Of a stretch of 18,870 bases of DNA, positions 1 through 7,348 are shown piece by piece. The notes beneath the pieces are model-generated. The model worked only from the letters and a program-made list of their open reading frames with translations, made no database searches and was not told the origin of the DNA. Source of the DNA: Stenotrophomonas maltophilia (lineage in GTDB: Bacteria > Pseudomonadota > Gammaproteobacteria > Xanthomonadales > Xanthomonadaceae); assembly GCA_002435595.1 (NCBI GenBank), contig DJBL01000129.1:1-18870 (forward strand). Reading direction: 5' to 3'. Position 1 is the stretch's first letter; each line of letters starts with the position of its first letter. The position numbers and the translations under genes are program-made.

Positions 1-815
1 GGGCCACCGCCGTGGCCGGCCCGCCGCCCTGGTTGCAGAGTGCGGCCTGGCTGGCGTTGGGCGCGGTGCTGGCCGCGGCCATCGCCTGGCAGCGCGGCGA
101 CAAGATGCTGTACGTGCTGGCCGGGCTCTGCGCGGCATACGGGCTGCTGCTGGGCGTGTCACGGCTGTTGCCGGGCACGCACATGCTGGCGCAGATCGTC
201 GATGACCTGCGCGCGATGCCGCGCACCATGCGCCGCCTGGCGTGGGTGCAGTTCTTCTCGTGGTTCGCCCTGTTCGCGATGTGGATCTACACCACCGCGG
301 CGGTGGCCGGCACCCACTTCGGCTCCACCGATCCGGCGTCGGCGGCCTACAACGAAGGCGCCAACTGGGTGGGCGTACTGTTCGGTGCCTACAACGGCTT
401 TGCCGCACTGGCCGCGCTGCTGATCCCGCCGATGGTGCGCCGGCTGGGGCTGCGCTGGAGCCATCTGGTCAACCTGTGGCTGGGCGGGCTGGGCCTGATC
501 TCGCTGGCAGTGATCGACGATCCCACCTGGCTGCTGCTGTCGATGGTCGGGGTGGGGTTCGCCTGGGCCTCGATCCTGTCGCTGCCCTATGCGCTGCTGT
601 CTGACAGCGTGCCGGCCGCCAAGATGGGGGTCTACATGGGGCTGTTCAATTTCTTCATCGTCATCCCGCAGTTGATCGCGGCCAGCGCGCTGGGCTTCAT
701 GCTGCGCACCTGGCTGGGGGGCGATCCGATGCACGTGCTCGCACTCGGCGGGGCCAGCCTGCTGCTGGCCGGCCTGTGCGTGCTGCGCGTGCCTTCCACA
801 CAGGAGCTTGCCTGA
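1..815 (+). CDS. SLC45/GPH-like MFS sugar transporter, 3' part (5' end outside window)
   Basis: Probable inner-membrane sugar (maltose or other alpha-glucoside) symporter; the substrate is inferred from the amylase that follows. The reading frame is open from the first bases (first full codon at 3), so the gene begins upstream. The GTG at 12 lies inside a membrane segment and is not a credible start. About 270 residues are visible, mostly hydrophobic helices, corresponding to the C-terminal half of a roughly 12-helix transporter. The stretch WIYTTAAVAGTHFG followed by YNEGANWVGVLFGAYN, and the late GVYMGLFNFFIVIPQ, resemble SLC45/sucrose-type transporters of the GPH/MFS group. The stop TGA at 813-815 overlaps the ATG of the amylase gene by one base, so the two are almost certainly co-translated. 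Family assignment is from remembered resemblance; substrate specificity is not readable here. Confidence 0.85.
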   Translation, partial: ATAVAGPPPWLQSAAWLALGAVLAAAIAWQRGDKMLYVLAGLCAAYGLLLGVSRLLPGTHMLAQIVDDLRAMPRTMRRLAWVQFFSWFALFAMWIYTTAAVAGTHFGSTDPASAAYNEGANWVGVLFGAYNGFAALAALLIPPMVRRLGLRWSHLVNLWLGGLGLISLAVIDDPTWLLLSMVGVGFAWASILSLPYALLSDSVPAAKMGVYMGLFNFFIVIPQLIAASALGFMLRTWLGGDPMHVLALGGASLLLAGLCVLRVPSTQELA

Positions 816-2536
816 TGCATCGTTTTTCCCGGTTGTCGCTGGGCCTGTCCCTGACCCTGCTCTCGGCCCACGCCGTGGCCGCACCGCGCCCGGAGTACGT
901 GGGCACCACCGAGCCGTTCGCCAGCGATGCGGTGTACTTCGTGGTCACCGACCGCTTCGTCAACGGCGACCCGTCCAACGACCATCGCGACCAGGGCGGC
1001 AAGCACCGCACCTTCGATATCCCGGTGCCGTGCCCGGACAAGGTGGACGGCAACATCGGCTACCTCGGCGGCGACTTCAGGGGCGTGCTCGACAACGCCG
1101 ACTACATCCGCCAACTGGGCTTTGGCGCGGTGTGGATCACCCCGATCGTGGACAACCCCGATGAAGCCTTCACCGGCAGCAAGCCGATCAGCTGCACCAG
1201 TACCCTGACCGACCGCGGCAAGACCGGCTATCACGGCTACTGGGGCATCAACTTCTACAAGGTCGATGAGCACCTGCCCAGCGCCGACCTGGACTTTGCC
1301 GGGCTCACCCGCGGGCTGCACGCGGCCCGGCTCAAGGTGGTGCTGGATATCGTCGGCAACCACGGCTCGCCGGCCTGGACCATGCCCACGCGCCAGCCGC
1401 AGTTCGGGCAGATCTTCGACAAGGATGGCACGCTGATCGCCGACCACCAGAACCTGCCGCCGCAACAGCTCGATCCGAAGCACAACCGGCTGCACGCGTT
1501 CTACAACAACATCGGCCCGGTCGACGGCAAGAACGGCTCGATCTTCGATGGCAACCTGGCCGAGCTGTCCGACTTCAACGAGCACAACCCGGCGGTGATG
1601 GACTACCTGGTGGGCGCCTACCTGCAGTGGACCGCGCAGGGCGTGGACGCGCTGCGCATCGATACCATCGGCTGGCTGCCGCACCCGTGGTGGCACGAAT
1701 TCGTCGGCCGCATCCGCGCCGCGCACCCGGGCATGTTCATGTTCGGCGAGGCCTTCGATTACGACGCCGGCAAGATCGCCGAACACACCTGGCCGGCCAA
1801 CGCCAACGTGAGCGTGCTGGATTTCCCGCTGCGCGGCGCGCTGTCGGCAGCGTTCGGCAGGGAACAGAAGGGCTTTGAGACCCTGGTCGAGCCGCTGCAC
1901 CTGGTCGGCGGCCCGTACGCCAATCCGTACGAGCTGATGAGCTTCTACGACAACCACGACATGGCGCGTCTGGACGCCACCGACAGTGGTTTCATCGATG
2001 CGCACAACTGGCTGTTCACTGCGCGCGGCATCCCGGTGCTGTACTACGGCTCGGAAACCGGCTTCATGCGCAGCCGTGCCGAGCACGCCGGCAACCGCGC
2101 CTACTTCGGCCAGCCGCGCATCGACGCTGCACCGCAGAGCCCGATTTTCGGTCCACTGCGGCGCATCGCCACCCTGCGCCAGGCCACCCCGGCGCTGCAG
2201 CGCGGCCTGCAGGTCAACGAGCGCCTGCAGGGCGACGAAGCGGTGTTCTTCCGCGTGCTTCAGCACGGCGACACCCGCCAGACCGCGCTGGTGCTGCTCA
2301 ACAAGGGCGACACCGCTCGCAGCATGGAGGTCCGCCGCTACCTGCAGCCGGGCCAGTGGCGCGATGCGTTGGAGGGGGGCATCCAGCAGGTGAGCGGCAG
2401 CCTGAAGGTTGAGGTCCCGGCGCATGGGGTGAAGGTCTTTGTGCTGGATGCCCCGGTAAGGCAGCCGGTACTCCAGGCGGCGTTGGATGGCGCCATGGCG
2501 GACCAACACGCACGGGACCAGCGATTGAAGCGCTGA
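815..2536 (+). CDS. Secreted alpha-amylase family (GH13) protein
   Basis: Glycoside hydrolase acting on alpha-1,4-glucans, 573 aa. The start at 815 is chosen because AGGAG (802-806) sits 8 nt upstream and because it gives a clean signal peptide of about 23 residues, with a hydrophobic core and an AVAA cleavage site before PRPEY. The enzyme is therefore exported to the periplasm or outside the cell. The four GH13 motifs are present: DIVGNH (178-183), ALRID with the predicted nucleophile D283, GEAF with acid/base E312, and DNHD with D382 as the third catalytic acid. The C-terminal 90 or so residues look like the beta-sandwich domain, followed by a charged tail. Xanthomonas relatives are sometimes labelled cyclomaltodextrin glucanotransferase, so product specificity is open. 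The one-base overlap with the upstream transporter gene indicates a shared transcript: polymer is cut outside the cytoplasm and the products are imported. Confidence 0.93.
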   Translation: MHRFSRLSLGLSLTLLSAHAVAAPRPEYVGTTEPFASDAVYFVVTDRFVNGDPSNDHRDQGGKHRTFDIPVPCPDKVDGNIGYLGGDFRGVLDNADYIRQLGFGAVWITPIVDNPDEAFTGSKPISCTSTLTDRGKTGYHGYWGINFYKVDEHLPSADLDFAGLTRGLHAARLKVVLDIVGNHGSPAWTMPTRQPQFGQIFDKDGTLIADHQNLPPQQLDPKHNRLHAFYNNIGPVDGKNGSIFDGNLAELSDFNEHNPAVMDYLVGAYLQWTAQGVDALRIDTIGWLPHPWWHEFVGRIRAAHPGMFMFGEAFDYDAGKIAEHTWPANANVSVLDFPLRGALSAAFGREQKGFETLVEPLHLVGGPYANPYELMSFYDNHDMARLDATDSGFIDAHNWLFTARGIPVLYYGSETGFMRSRAEHAGNRAYFGQPRIDAAPQSPIFGPLRRIATLRQATPALQRGLQVNERLQGDEAVFFRVLQHGDTRQTALVLLNKGDTARSMEVRRYLQPGQWRDALEGGIQQVSGSLKVEVPAHGVKVFVLDAPVRQPVLQAALDGAMADQHARDQRLKR

Positions 2537-2604
2537 TCCCCGGAGGTGCAGCGGTGGCCGGTCGGAACGGGGCGATCGGTCGGGTCGGTGCGCAGCCACC
2601 GTGC

Positions 2605-2624
2605 TGCCCCTCTAGAATGGGGCA
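2605..2624 (+). promoter_or_regulatory. Dyad TGCCCC-N8-GGGGCA over a candidate -10 box
   Basis: A perfect 6+6 bp inverted repeat flanks TCTAGAAT, which contains the -10-like hexamer TAGAAT (2613-2618), 56 bases before the ATG at 2674. No good -35 is visible. It could be an operator overlapping the promoter of the small membrane protein gene, or a chance GC-rich dyad. Confidence 0.3.
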
Positions 2625-2673
2625 TCGCGGCCAGGCCGTGCCCCCGTGACCCCCCGCGCCAAAGGACCCGGCC

Positions 2674-2967
2674 ATGCACCCACTCAAGCGAAGCGCGTCG
2701 TACCATCAGGGGCGCGCCGCCACGTGGTTGGTGACCGGTGTTGCGTTGTCGCTGACCCTGGATCTTGTCCTGGCGTTCGGTTTCGACGTGCGCGGCACGC
2801 CGGCGCCGCTTCTTGCCTGGGTGGGTAGCTGGGGGGCGGCCTACCATCTGTACTGGTGCTCCCGCCAGCAGGGACGTCGTGCGTGGTTGTTCGCAGGCGG
2901 TGCCGCGATAGGCCCTGTGCCTGCGCTCCTCGTCTACGGATGGTTGCGCTATCGGCCCAGCCCGTAG
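2674..2967 (+). CDS. Small three-helix membrane protein, function unknown
   Basis: Not recognised. It encodes 97 aa with a basic N-terminus and three likely membrane segments: about residues 17-37, 44-62 and 69-88. The protein is almost all hydrophobic outside short basic loops (the QQGRR loop lies between helices 2 and 3). The start at 2674 is supported by AAAGGA 8-9 nt upstream. It stands alone between the amylase and the SseB-domain gene, each gap being 85-137 bp, so it may have its own promoter (TAGAAT at 2613-2618). Codon use matches its neighbours. No enzymatic motif is visible; it is probably an inner-membrane accessory protein of lineage-restricted distribution. Confidence 0.7.
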   Translation: MHPLKRSASYHQGRAATWLVTGVALSLTLDLVLAFGFDVRGTPAPLLAWVGSWGAAYHLYWCSRQQGRRAWLFAGGAAIGPVPALLVYGWLRYRPSP

Positions 2968-3016
2968 CCGCCCGCGCCAGTGACAGCCGTGGGGGCGGCA
3001 TGGCAGGGGCCGCGGG

Positions 3017-3022
3017 TACAAT
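3017..3022 (+). promoter_or_regulatory. Candidate -10 box TACAAT upstream of the SseB-domain gene
   Basis: TACAAT lies 30 bases before the ATG at 3053, a plausible distance for a short leader. No convincing -35 hexamer is present at 16-18 bp, so the call is weak. Confidence 0.35.
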
Positions 3023-3052
3023 GGCGGGCCCACGCCCAGACCTGTCCGCGTC

Positions 3053-3433
3053 ATGACCGAACTGCCCCCGCAAACGCCGATCGAGACCCTACTGCAGTCC
3101 GCGATGGACGGCCAGTTGCCGATCGGCTTGTTCATGAAGGCCTTCGTGGCCTCCGAGGTGGTGCTGCTCACCGGCAGCCTGGTCACCCCGGACGGCAGCG
3201 GATTCGACCCGTTGCTGTTCGACAAGCAGGGCGTGCTGCACGTGGCCGTGTTCACCGACATGGCGCGGGTGGGGTTCCACAGCCAGCAGGCGCCGCACAC
3301 GATCCGCATGCAGATGATCGACGTGCTCAAGCGCGTGCCCGGTGGCTACGCCGTGGTGGTCAATCCCGGCACCCGGCTGGGCCTGGAACTGTCGCCGGCC
3401 GGCATCGGCGAGATCCTCAAGGACTTTGCCTGA
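3053..3433 (+). CDS. SseB N-terminal-domain family protein
   Basis: A 126-aa cytoplasmic protein that resembles the SseB N-terminal domain (named after the enhanced serine sensitivity protein; not the type III secretion translocon SseB). Visible family-like features are the N-terminal IETLLQSAMDG segment, the central FDPLLFDKQGVLHVAVFTD stretch, and the C-terminal VVVNPGTRLGLELSP block before an I-x-x-I-L helix. It consists of the N-terminal domain only; the longer enterobacterial SseB also has a C-terminal domain. No catalytic residues are evident and the molecular role of the family is poorly defined. The start has no strong Shine-Dalgarno sequence, but TACAAT 30 nt upstream and the family-like N-terminus favour it. 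It is monocistronic by spacing: 139 bp separate it from the KaiC-like gene. Confidence 0.78.
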   Translation: MTELPPQTPIETLLQSAMDGQLPIGLFMKAFVASEVVLLTGSLVTPDGSGFDPLLFDKQGVLHVAVFTDMARVGFHSQQAPHTIRMQMIDVLKRVPGGYAVVVNPGTRLGLELSPAGIGEILKDFA

Positions 3434-3542
3434 CCGTGCCGCGGCGGGAGGTCGCGGGCGCGGTTTTACGCCGCGCACACGTTGCTTAATCTGCTTTCAG
3501 CGAGCGACTTCAGTCACACAATTTCTACACAGCACCGATTGC

Positions 3543-3548
3543 TAGACT
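3543..3548 (+). promoter_or_regulatory. Candidate extended -10 (TGCTAGACT) for the KaiC-like operon
   Basis: TAGACT preceded by TGC gives an extended -10 pattern 24 bp before the ATG at 3573, in a locally AT-richer stretch (3482-3545). The -35 region is poor (TTTCTA at 15 bp), which an extended -10 could tolerate. This would leave a leader of under 20 nt, consistent with the weak Shine-Dalgarno sequence there. Confidence 0.3.
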
Positions 3549-3572
3549 CGCCGCGTCGAAATTGGCGAACCT

Positions 3573-5072
3573 ATGCAGACCCAAACTTCTCGCGTCACCA
3601 CTGGTATCCAGGGCCTGGACCAGATCCTTCGCGGCGGCTTTCCGCAGGGGCGTCTGTACCTGCTCGAAGGGCCCCCGGGTTCGGGCAAGACCACGCTGTC
3701 GCTGCAGTTCCTGCTGGAAGGCCTGCAGCGGGGCGAGCGCTGCCTGTACATCACCCTGTCCGAGACCGCCGAAGAGCTGCGCGAAGTGGCCGCCGCCCAC
3801 GGCTGGTCGCTGGAAGGCCTGCACCTGTTCGAGCTGGGCTCGGCCGAGGATGCGCTGGGCAACGGCCGCCTGCAGTCGGTGCTGCACGCCTGGGAAGTGG
3901 AACTGGATGAAACGGTCAACCTGATCCTGGGCGAAGTGGACCGCATCGGCCCCAGCCGGATCGTGTTCGACTCGCTGTCCGAGCTGCGCCTGCTGGCCCA
4001 GGATTCGCTGCGCTACCGCAGGCAGATTCTGGCGCTCAAGCAGTTCTTCGCGCCCAAGGCGGCCACCGTGTTCCTGGTCGATGACCTCACCTCCACCGGG
4101 GAAGACCGCGACGGCCAGCTGCACAGCCTGTGCCACGGCGTGGTGTCGCTGGAGCGGCTGACCCTGGATTTCGGCCCGGCGCGGCGCCGGCTGCAGGTGC
4201 AGAAGCTGCGTGGCGTGGACTTCATCGCCGGTTACCACGACATGGTGATCCGCGCCGGCGGGCTGGAGGTGTTTCCGCGCCTGATCGCCAACCAGCACCA
4301 CGAGCAGTTCCACGGCACCCCGATCGGCAGTGGCGTGGCCGAAATCGACAACCTGCTCGGTGGCGGTCCGCTGCGCGGCACCTGCACCCTGCTGACCGGC
4401 CCGGCCGGCAGCGGCAAGACCAACGTTGCGCTGCAGTATGTATGGGCGGCCTGCGAGCGCGGCGAACGCTGCTGCATCTTCGAGTTCGACGAGCGCGTGG
4501 GTACGCTGCTGGCGCGAGCCAAGGCGCTGGACATCGACCTGCACCGGCACCTGGCGTCGGGCCTGCTGGAAATCATGCAGATGGATCCGGCCGACATCTC
4601 CCCGGGCGAGTTTTCCTGGAACATCCAGAAGGCCGTGGAGGAGCGTGGCTGCAGCGTGCTGCTGATCGACAGCCTGAACGGCTACGTGGCCGCCATGCCG
4701 CAGGAAAAGCAGCTGATGCTGCAGCTGCATGAGATGCTGTCCTACCTCAACCAGAAGGGGGTGGTCACCTTCCTGGTCAATCCGCAGCATGGCCTGGTGG
4801 GCACCATGTCCACCGGCAACCTCAATGTCTCCTACATTGCCGATGCGGTGATCCTGTTCCGTTTCTTCGAGGCACAGGGGCGCATCCGCAAGGCCATCTC
4901 GGTGATCAAGAACCGCGGTGGCGCGCACGAGGACACCATCCGCGAACTCAAGATCGACGGCCGTGGCCTGGCGCTGAGCACGCCGTTGAAGGAGTTCAAG
5001 GGCATCCTCACCGGCACCCCCGAATTCGTCGGCGACAGCGCGGCACTGCTGGCCCATCCCTATGCCGGATGA
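3573..5072 (+). CDS. KaiC-like double-domain RecA-type ATPase
   Basis: A 499-aa protein with two KaiC/RecadA-type domains in tandem, the length and layout of cyanobacterial KaiC. Domain I has Walker A GPPGSGKTT (33-41, K39), an E64 where KaiC has its catalytic glutamates, and a Walker B VFDSLSEL (D133). Domain II has Walker A GPAGSGKTN (276-284, K282), D306-E307 as the glutamate pair, and LLIDSLNG (D366). The C-terminus carries the KaiC-like block RIRKAISVIKNRGGAHE and then IREL. In cyanobacterial KaiC, domain II autophosphorylates on adjacent Ser/Thr; here the aligned positions (by eye) are S420 and Y421. Family knowledge: KaiC-like proteins outside cyanobacteria act as ATP-dependent regulators, often paired with sensor kinases. 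The 3' end overlaps the hybrid kinase gene by 11 nt, so the two are an operon and probably interact. No kaiA or kaiB is present in the window. Rhythmicity should not be assumed. Confidence 0.92.
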   Translation: MQTQTSRVTTGIQGLDQILRGGFPQGRLYLLEGPPGSGKTTLSLQFLLEGLQRGERCLYITLSETAEELREVAAAHGWSLEGLHLFELGSAEDALGNGRLQSVLHAWEVELDETVNLILGEVDRIGPSRIVFDSLSELRLLAQDSLRYRRQILALKQFFAPKAATVFLVDDLTSTGEDRDGQLHSLCHGVVSLERLTLDFGPARRRLQVQKLRGVDFIAGYHDMVIRAGGLEVFPRLIANQHHEQFHGTPIGSGVAEIDNLLGGGPLRGTCTLLTGPAGSGKTNVALQYVWAACERGERCCIFEFDERVGTLLARAKALDIDLHRHLASGLLEIMQMDPADISPGEFSWNIQKAVEERGCSVLLIDSLNGYVAAMPQEKQLMLQLHEMLSYLNQKGVVTFLVNPQHGLVGTMSTGNLNVSYIADAVILFRFFEAQGRIRKAISVIKNRGGAHEDTIRELKIDGRGLALSTPLKEFKGILTGTPEFVGDSAALLAHPYAG

Positions 5073-7140
5073 CGGAGGCGGGGCCGGCGTTGTGTACATC
5101 GTCGCGCCGTTCGGGCGCGATGCCGACAGCATCGCCGCGGTGCTGCACAGCGCCGGCCTGGGCACGCGCATCGAACCCAGCCTGGCCGCGCTCGGTGATG
5201 CGCTGGACGAGCGTGCCGGGTTGGTGCTGCTGACCGAAGAAGCCGTCGCCGGCGGTACCGAGCACCTGTCGGAGGGGCTGGCGCGGCAGCCGGCGTGGTC
5301 GGACCTGCCGTTCATCCTGCTGCGCTCCCCGCGCGCGCACCGGCGCTCGCCTGCCGATGGCCTGTTGCCGCGCAGCTTCAACGTAGTCGAGCTGGACCGC
5401 CCGCTGGGCAGTATTTCGTTGCTCAGCGCCGTGCAGGGCGCACTACGCGCGCGCCAGAAGCAGTACGTGGTCCGCGACCAGATGCGGGCGCTGGCCGACA
5501 GCCGCGTAGCGCTGGTCCGCAGCGAGGCCGAGCTGCGCCTGGTCGCCGATGCGATGCCGGTGCTCATCGCCTTCGTCGACCGCAGCCTGCATTACCGGTT
5601 TGCCAACAAGGCCTACGAAGCGTGGTTCGGCCTGGCCGTCGGGCAGGTGATCGGCAAGCACGTCAGGGAGGTATTCGGCGAGCAGGTGCTGCACGATCGG
5701 CTGCCGGCGATGCAGCGGGCCCTGGCCGGCGAAGAGGTGCAGTACGAGGTCGACTGGCCGCGGGCAGATGGCGTGCGGCGCGACAGCGAGGTGCGCTACT
5801 CGCCGCGGCGTGCCGCCGATGGCAGCATCGACGGCTTCCACGTCTTTGTCACCGATATCACCGTGGCCAGGCAGGCGCTGGAAACCAGCCAGCGGCACGC
5901 GCACGAGCTGGAGGCCATGGTCGCCGAGCGCACCCGCGAGCTGGAGGCACAGATGGCCGCGCGCGAGGCCAGCGAGGCGGCATTGCGGCAGTCGCAGAAG
6001 ATGGAGGCGATCGGCCAGCTCACCGGGGGCATCGCACACGACTTCAACAACATGCTCACCGGCATCCTCTCGGCGCTGGACATCGTGCGCATGCGCCTGG
6101 AGATGGGCCGGGTGGATGACCTGGAGCGCTTCCTGGATACGGCCACCGCCTCCAGCCAGCGCGCTGCCAGCCTCACCCAGCGGCTGCTGGCGTTCTCGCG
6201 CCGGCAGTCGCTGGATGCCCGACCGGTGGAACTCAACGCGCTGGTCGGCGCCATCGAGCACCTGCTGCGCAGTACGCTGGGCGAGACCATCGTGGTGCGC
6301 ACGCACCTGGCCGAGGCCCCGCTGCACGCCGTGCTCGATACCAACCAGTTCGAGAGCGCGCTGCTCAACCTGGCCATCAACGCACGCGATGCCATGCCCA
6401 ATGGCGGCCAGCTGGAGCTGCGCACCGGCGCGGTGCGGCTGGCCGAGGGCGAGGTGGCCACCGTTCCCGGCGGGCGCTACACCGTGGTGGCCGTGGCCGA
6501 TACCGGCACCGGCATGCCGCCGGAAGTGATCGAGCGCGCCTTCGAGCCGTTCTTCACCACCAAGCCGATCGGCAAGGGCACCGGCCTGGGGATGTCGATG
6601 GTGTACGGCTTCATGCAGCAGTCCGGCGGCCACATCGGCATCGACTCGCAGCCGGGACAGGGCACCACCGTTTCGCTGTACATGCCCTGGGTCGAAGCGG
6701 CGGACACGCCGGCACCGGCGCCCGACACCACCGAAGTCTCGCTCGGCGACGGGCAGTCGATCCTGGTGGTGGAAGACGACGAACAGGTGCGGATGCTGGT
6801 CACCGTCGTGCTGGAAGACCTGGGTTACCAGGTCGAGGTGGTGGGCGATGCCAATGGCGCGATTCCGATCCTGCAGTCCGCGCGCGGCATCGATCTGCTC
6901 ATCACCGACGTCGGCCTGCCCGGGCTCAATGGCCGCCAGTTGGCCGAGATCGCGCGGCAGTCGCGCCCGCAGTTGCCGGTGCTGTTCATGACCGGCTATG
7001 CCGAAAAGGCCCAGGAGCGCGCGGCGTTCCTGGAGGAGGGAATGGCGATGATCGCCAAACCGTTCCTGCTGGATGCGTTCAGTGCCGCGGTACGCCAGTC
7101 GATGGCGCAGGCGCAGGTGCAGGTGTCCAGCACGGCCTGA
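5062..7140 (+). CDS. Hybrid sensor histidine kinase with N-terminal pseudo-receiver and PAS domain
   Basis: A 692-aa cytoplasmic two-component kinase with no membrane segment. Domains in order: a receiver-like fold at about 10-130 that ends with a typical ERPL-like (here LDRPLGS) and ALRARQKQY exit but has no phospho-accepting Asp where LVLLTEE occurs; a PAS domain (about 154-265); a coiled coil (275-315); HisKA with the H-box SQKMEAIGQLTGGIAHDFNN (H326); HATPase with N-box NLAINARDAM (N440), ADTGTGM (D480) and GKGTGLGM (about 504-511); and a C-terminal receiver (about 567-685) with EDD at its start and phospho-acceptor D616 in LLITDVGLP. The phosphate probably moves H326 to D616; an HPt or output partner is not in the window. 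The start ATG overlaps the KaiC-like gene and has little Shine-Dalgarno sequence, as expected for coupled translation; a GTG at 5092 is the alternative. Pairing with the KaiC-like ATPase suggests one signalling unit. Confidence 0.93.
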   Translation: MPDDGGGAGVVYIVAPFGRDADSIAAVLHSAGLGTRIEPSLAALGDALDERAGLVLLTEEAVAGGTEHLSEGLARQPAWSDLPFILLRSPRAHRRSPADGLLPRSFNVVELDRPLGSISLLSAVQGALRARQKQYVVRDQMRALADSRVALVRSEAELRLVADAMPVLIAFVDRSLHYRFANKAYEAWFGLAVGQVIGKHVREVFGEQVLHDRLPAMQRALAGEEVQYEVDWPRADGVRRDSEVRYSPRRAADGSIDGFHVFVTDITVARQALETSQRHAHELEAMVAERTRELEAQMAAREASEAALRQSQKMEAIGQLTGGIAHDFNNMLTGILSALDIVRMRLEMGRVDDLERFLDTATASSQRAASLTQRLLAFSRRQSLDARPVELNALVGAIEHLLRSTLGETIVVRTHLAEAPLHAVLDTNQFESALLNLAINARDAMPNGGQLELRTGAVRLAEGEVATVPGGRYTVVAVADTGTGMPPEVIERAFEPFFTTKPIGKGTGLGMSMVYGFMQQSGGHIGIDSQPGQGTTVSLYMPWVEAADTPAPAPDTTEVSLGDGQSILVVEDDEQVRMLVTVVLEDLGYQVEVVGDANGAIPILQSARGIDLLITDVGLPGLNGRQLAEIARQSRPQLPVLFMTGYAEKAQERAAFLEEGMAMIAKPFLLDAFSAAVRQSMAQAQVQVSSTA

Positions 7141-7229
7141 GCCAGGGGCGCCAGGCGGCCGGGCGGTGGTTGGCATCGTGGCTTGAGCGGGGCCGCCGCT
7201 CCTCGACGAACGCGCGCGTTCTGGAACGG

Positions 7230-7265
7230 GATCGACGCCCTGCGGCGTCGCCGCAGGGCGCGATC
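7230..7265. terminator. GC-rich hairpin between convergent operons (possible bidirectional terminator)
   Basis: GATCGACGCCCTGCGGC and GCCGCAGGGCGCGATC pair over 16 bp with a single bulged A and a GTC loop. It lies 90 bp after the stop of the kinase gene and 84 bp beyond the stop of the convergent permease-peptidase gene. There is no T run on either strand, so termination is inferred from position and stability only. The rest of the 208-bp gap shows nothing else. Confidence 0.45.
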
Positions 7266-7348
7266 TGCATGGCGTCCGGTCCCGGCAGCAGTGCCAGGCG
7301 TTGCCTTTGGCGGCAGCGCCTGGCTCGCAGGGGCAGCGGACGGCGGCG

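Noticed and set aside
632..2599. A long minus-strand open frame opposite the amylase (similar ones lie at 3525-5567, 5443-7176 and 16225-17865)
   Set aside because: All are antisense to well-supported genes, have biased composition and no recognisable protein features; they are shadows of high G+C.
2967..2999. Inverted repeat GCCGCCC...GGGCGGC after the small membrane protein gene as a terminator
   Set aside because: The loop is about 19 nt and there is no T run, so it is too weak to call.
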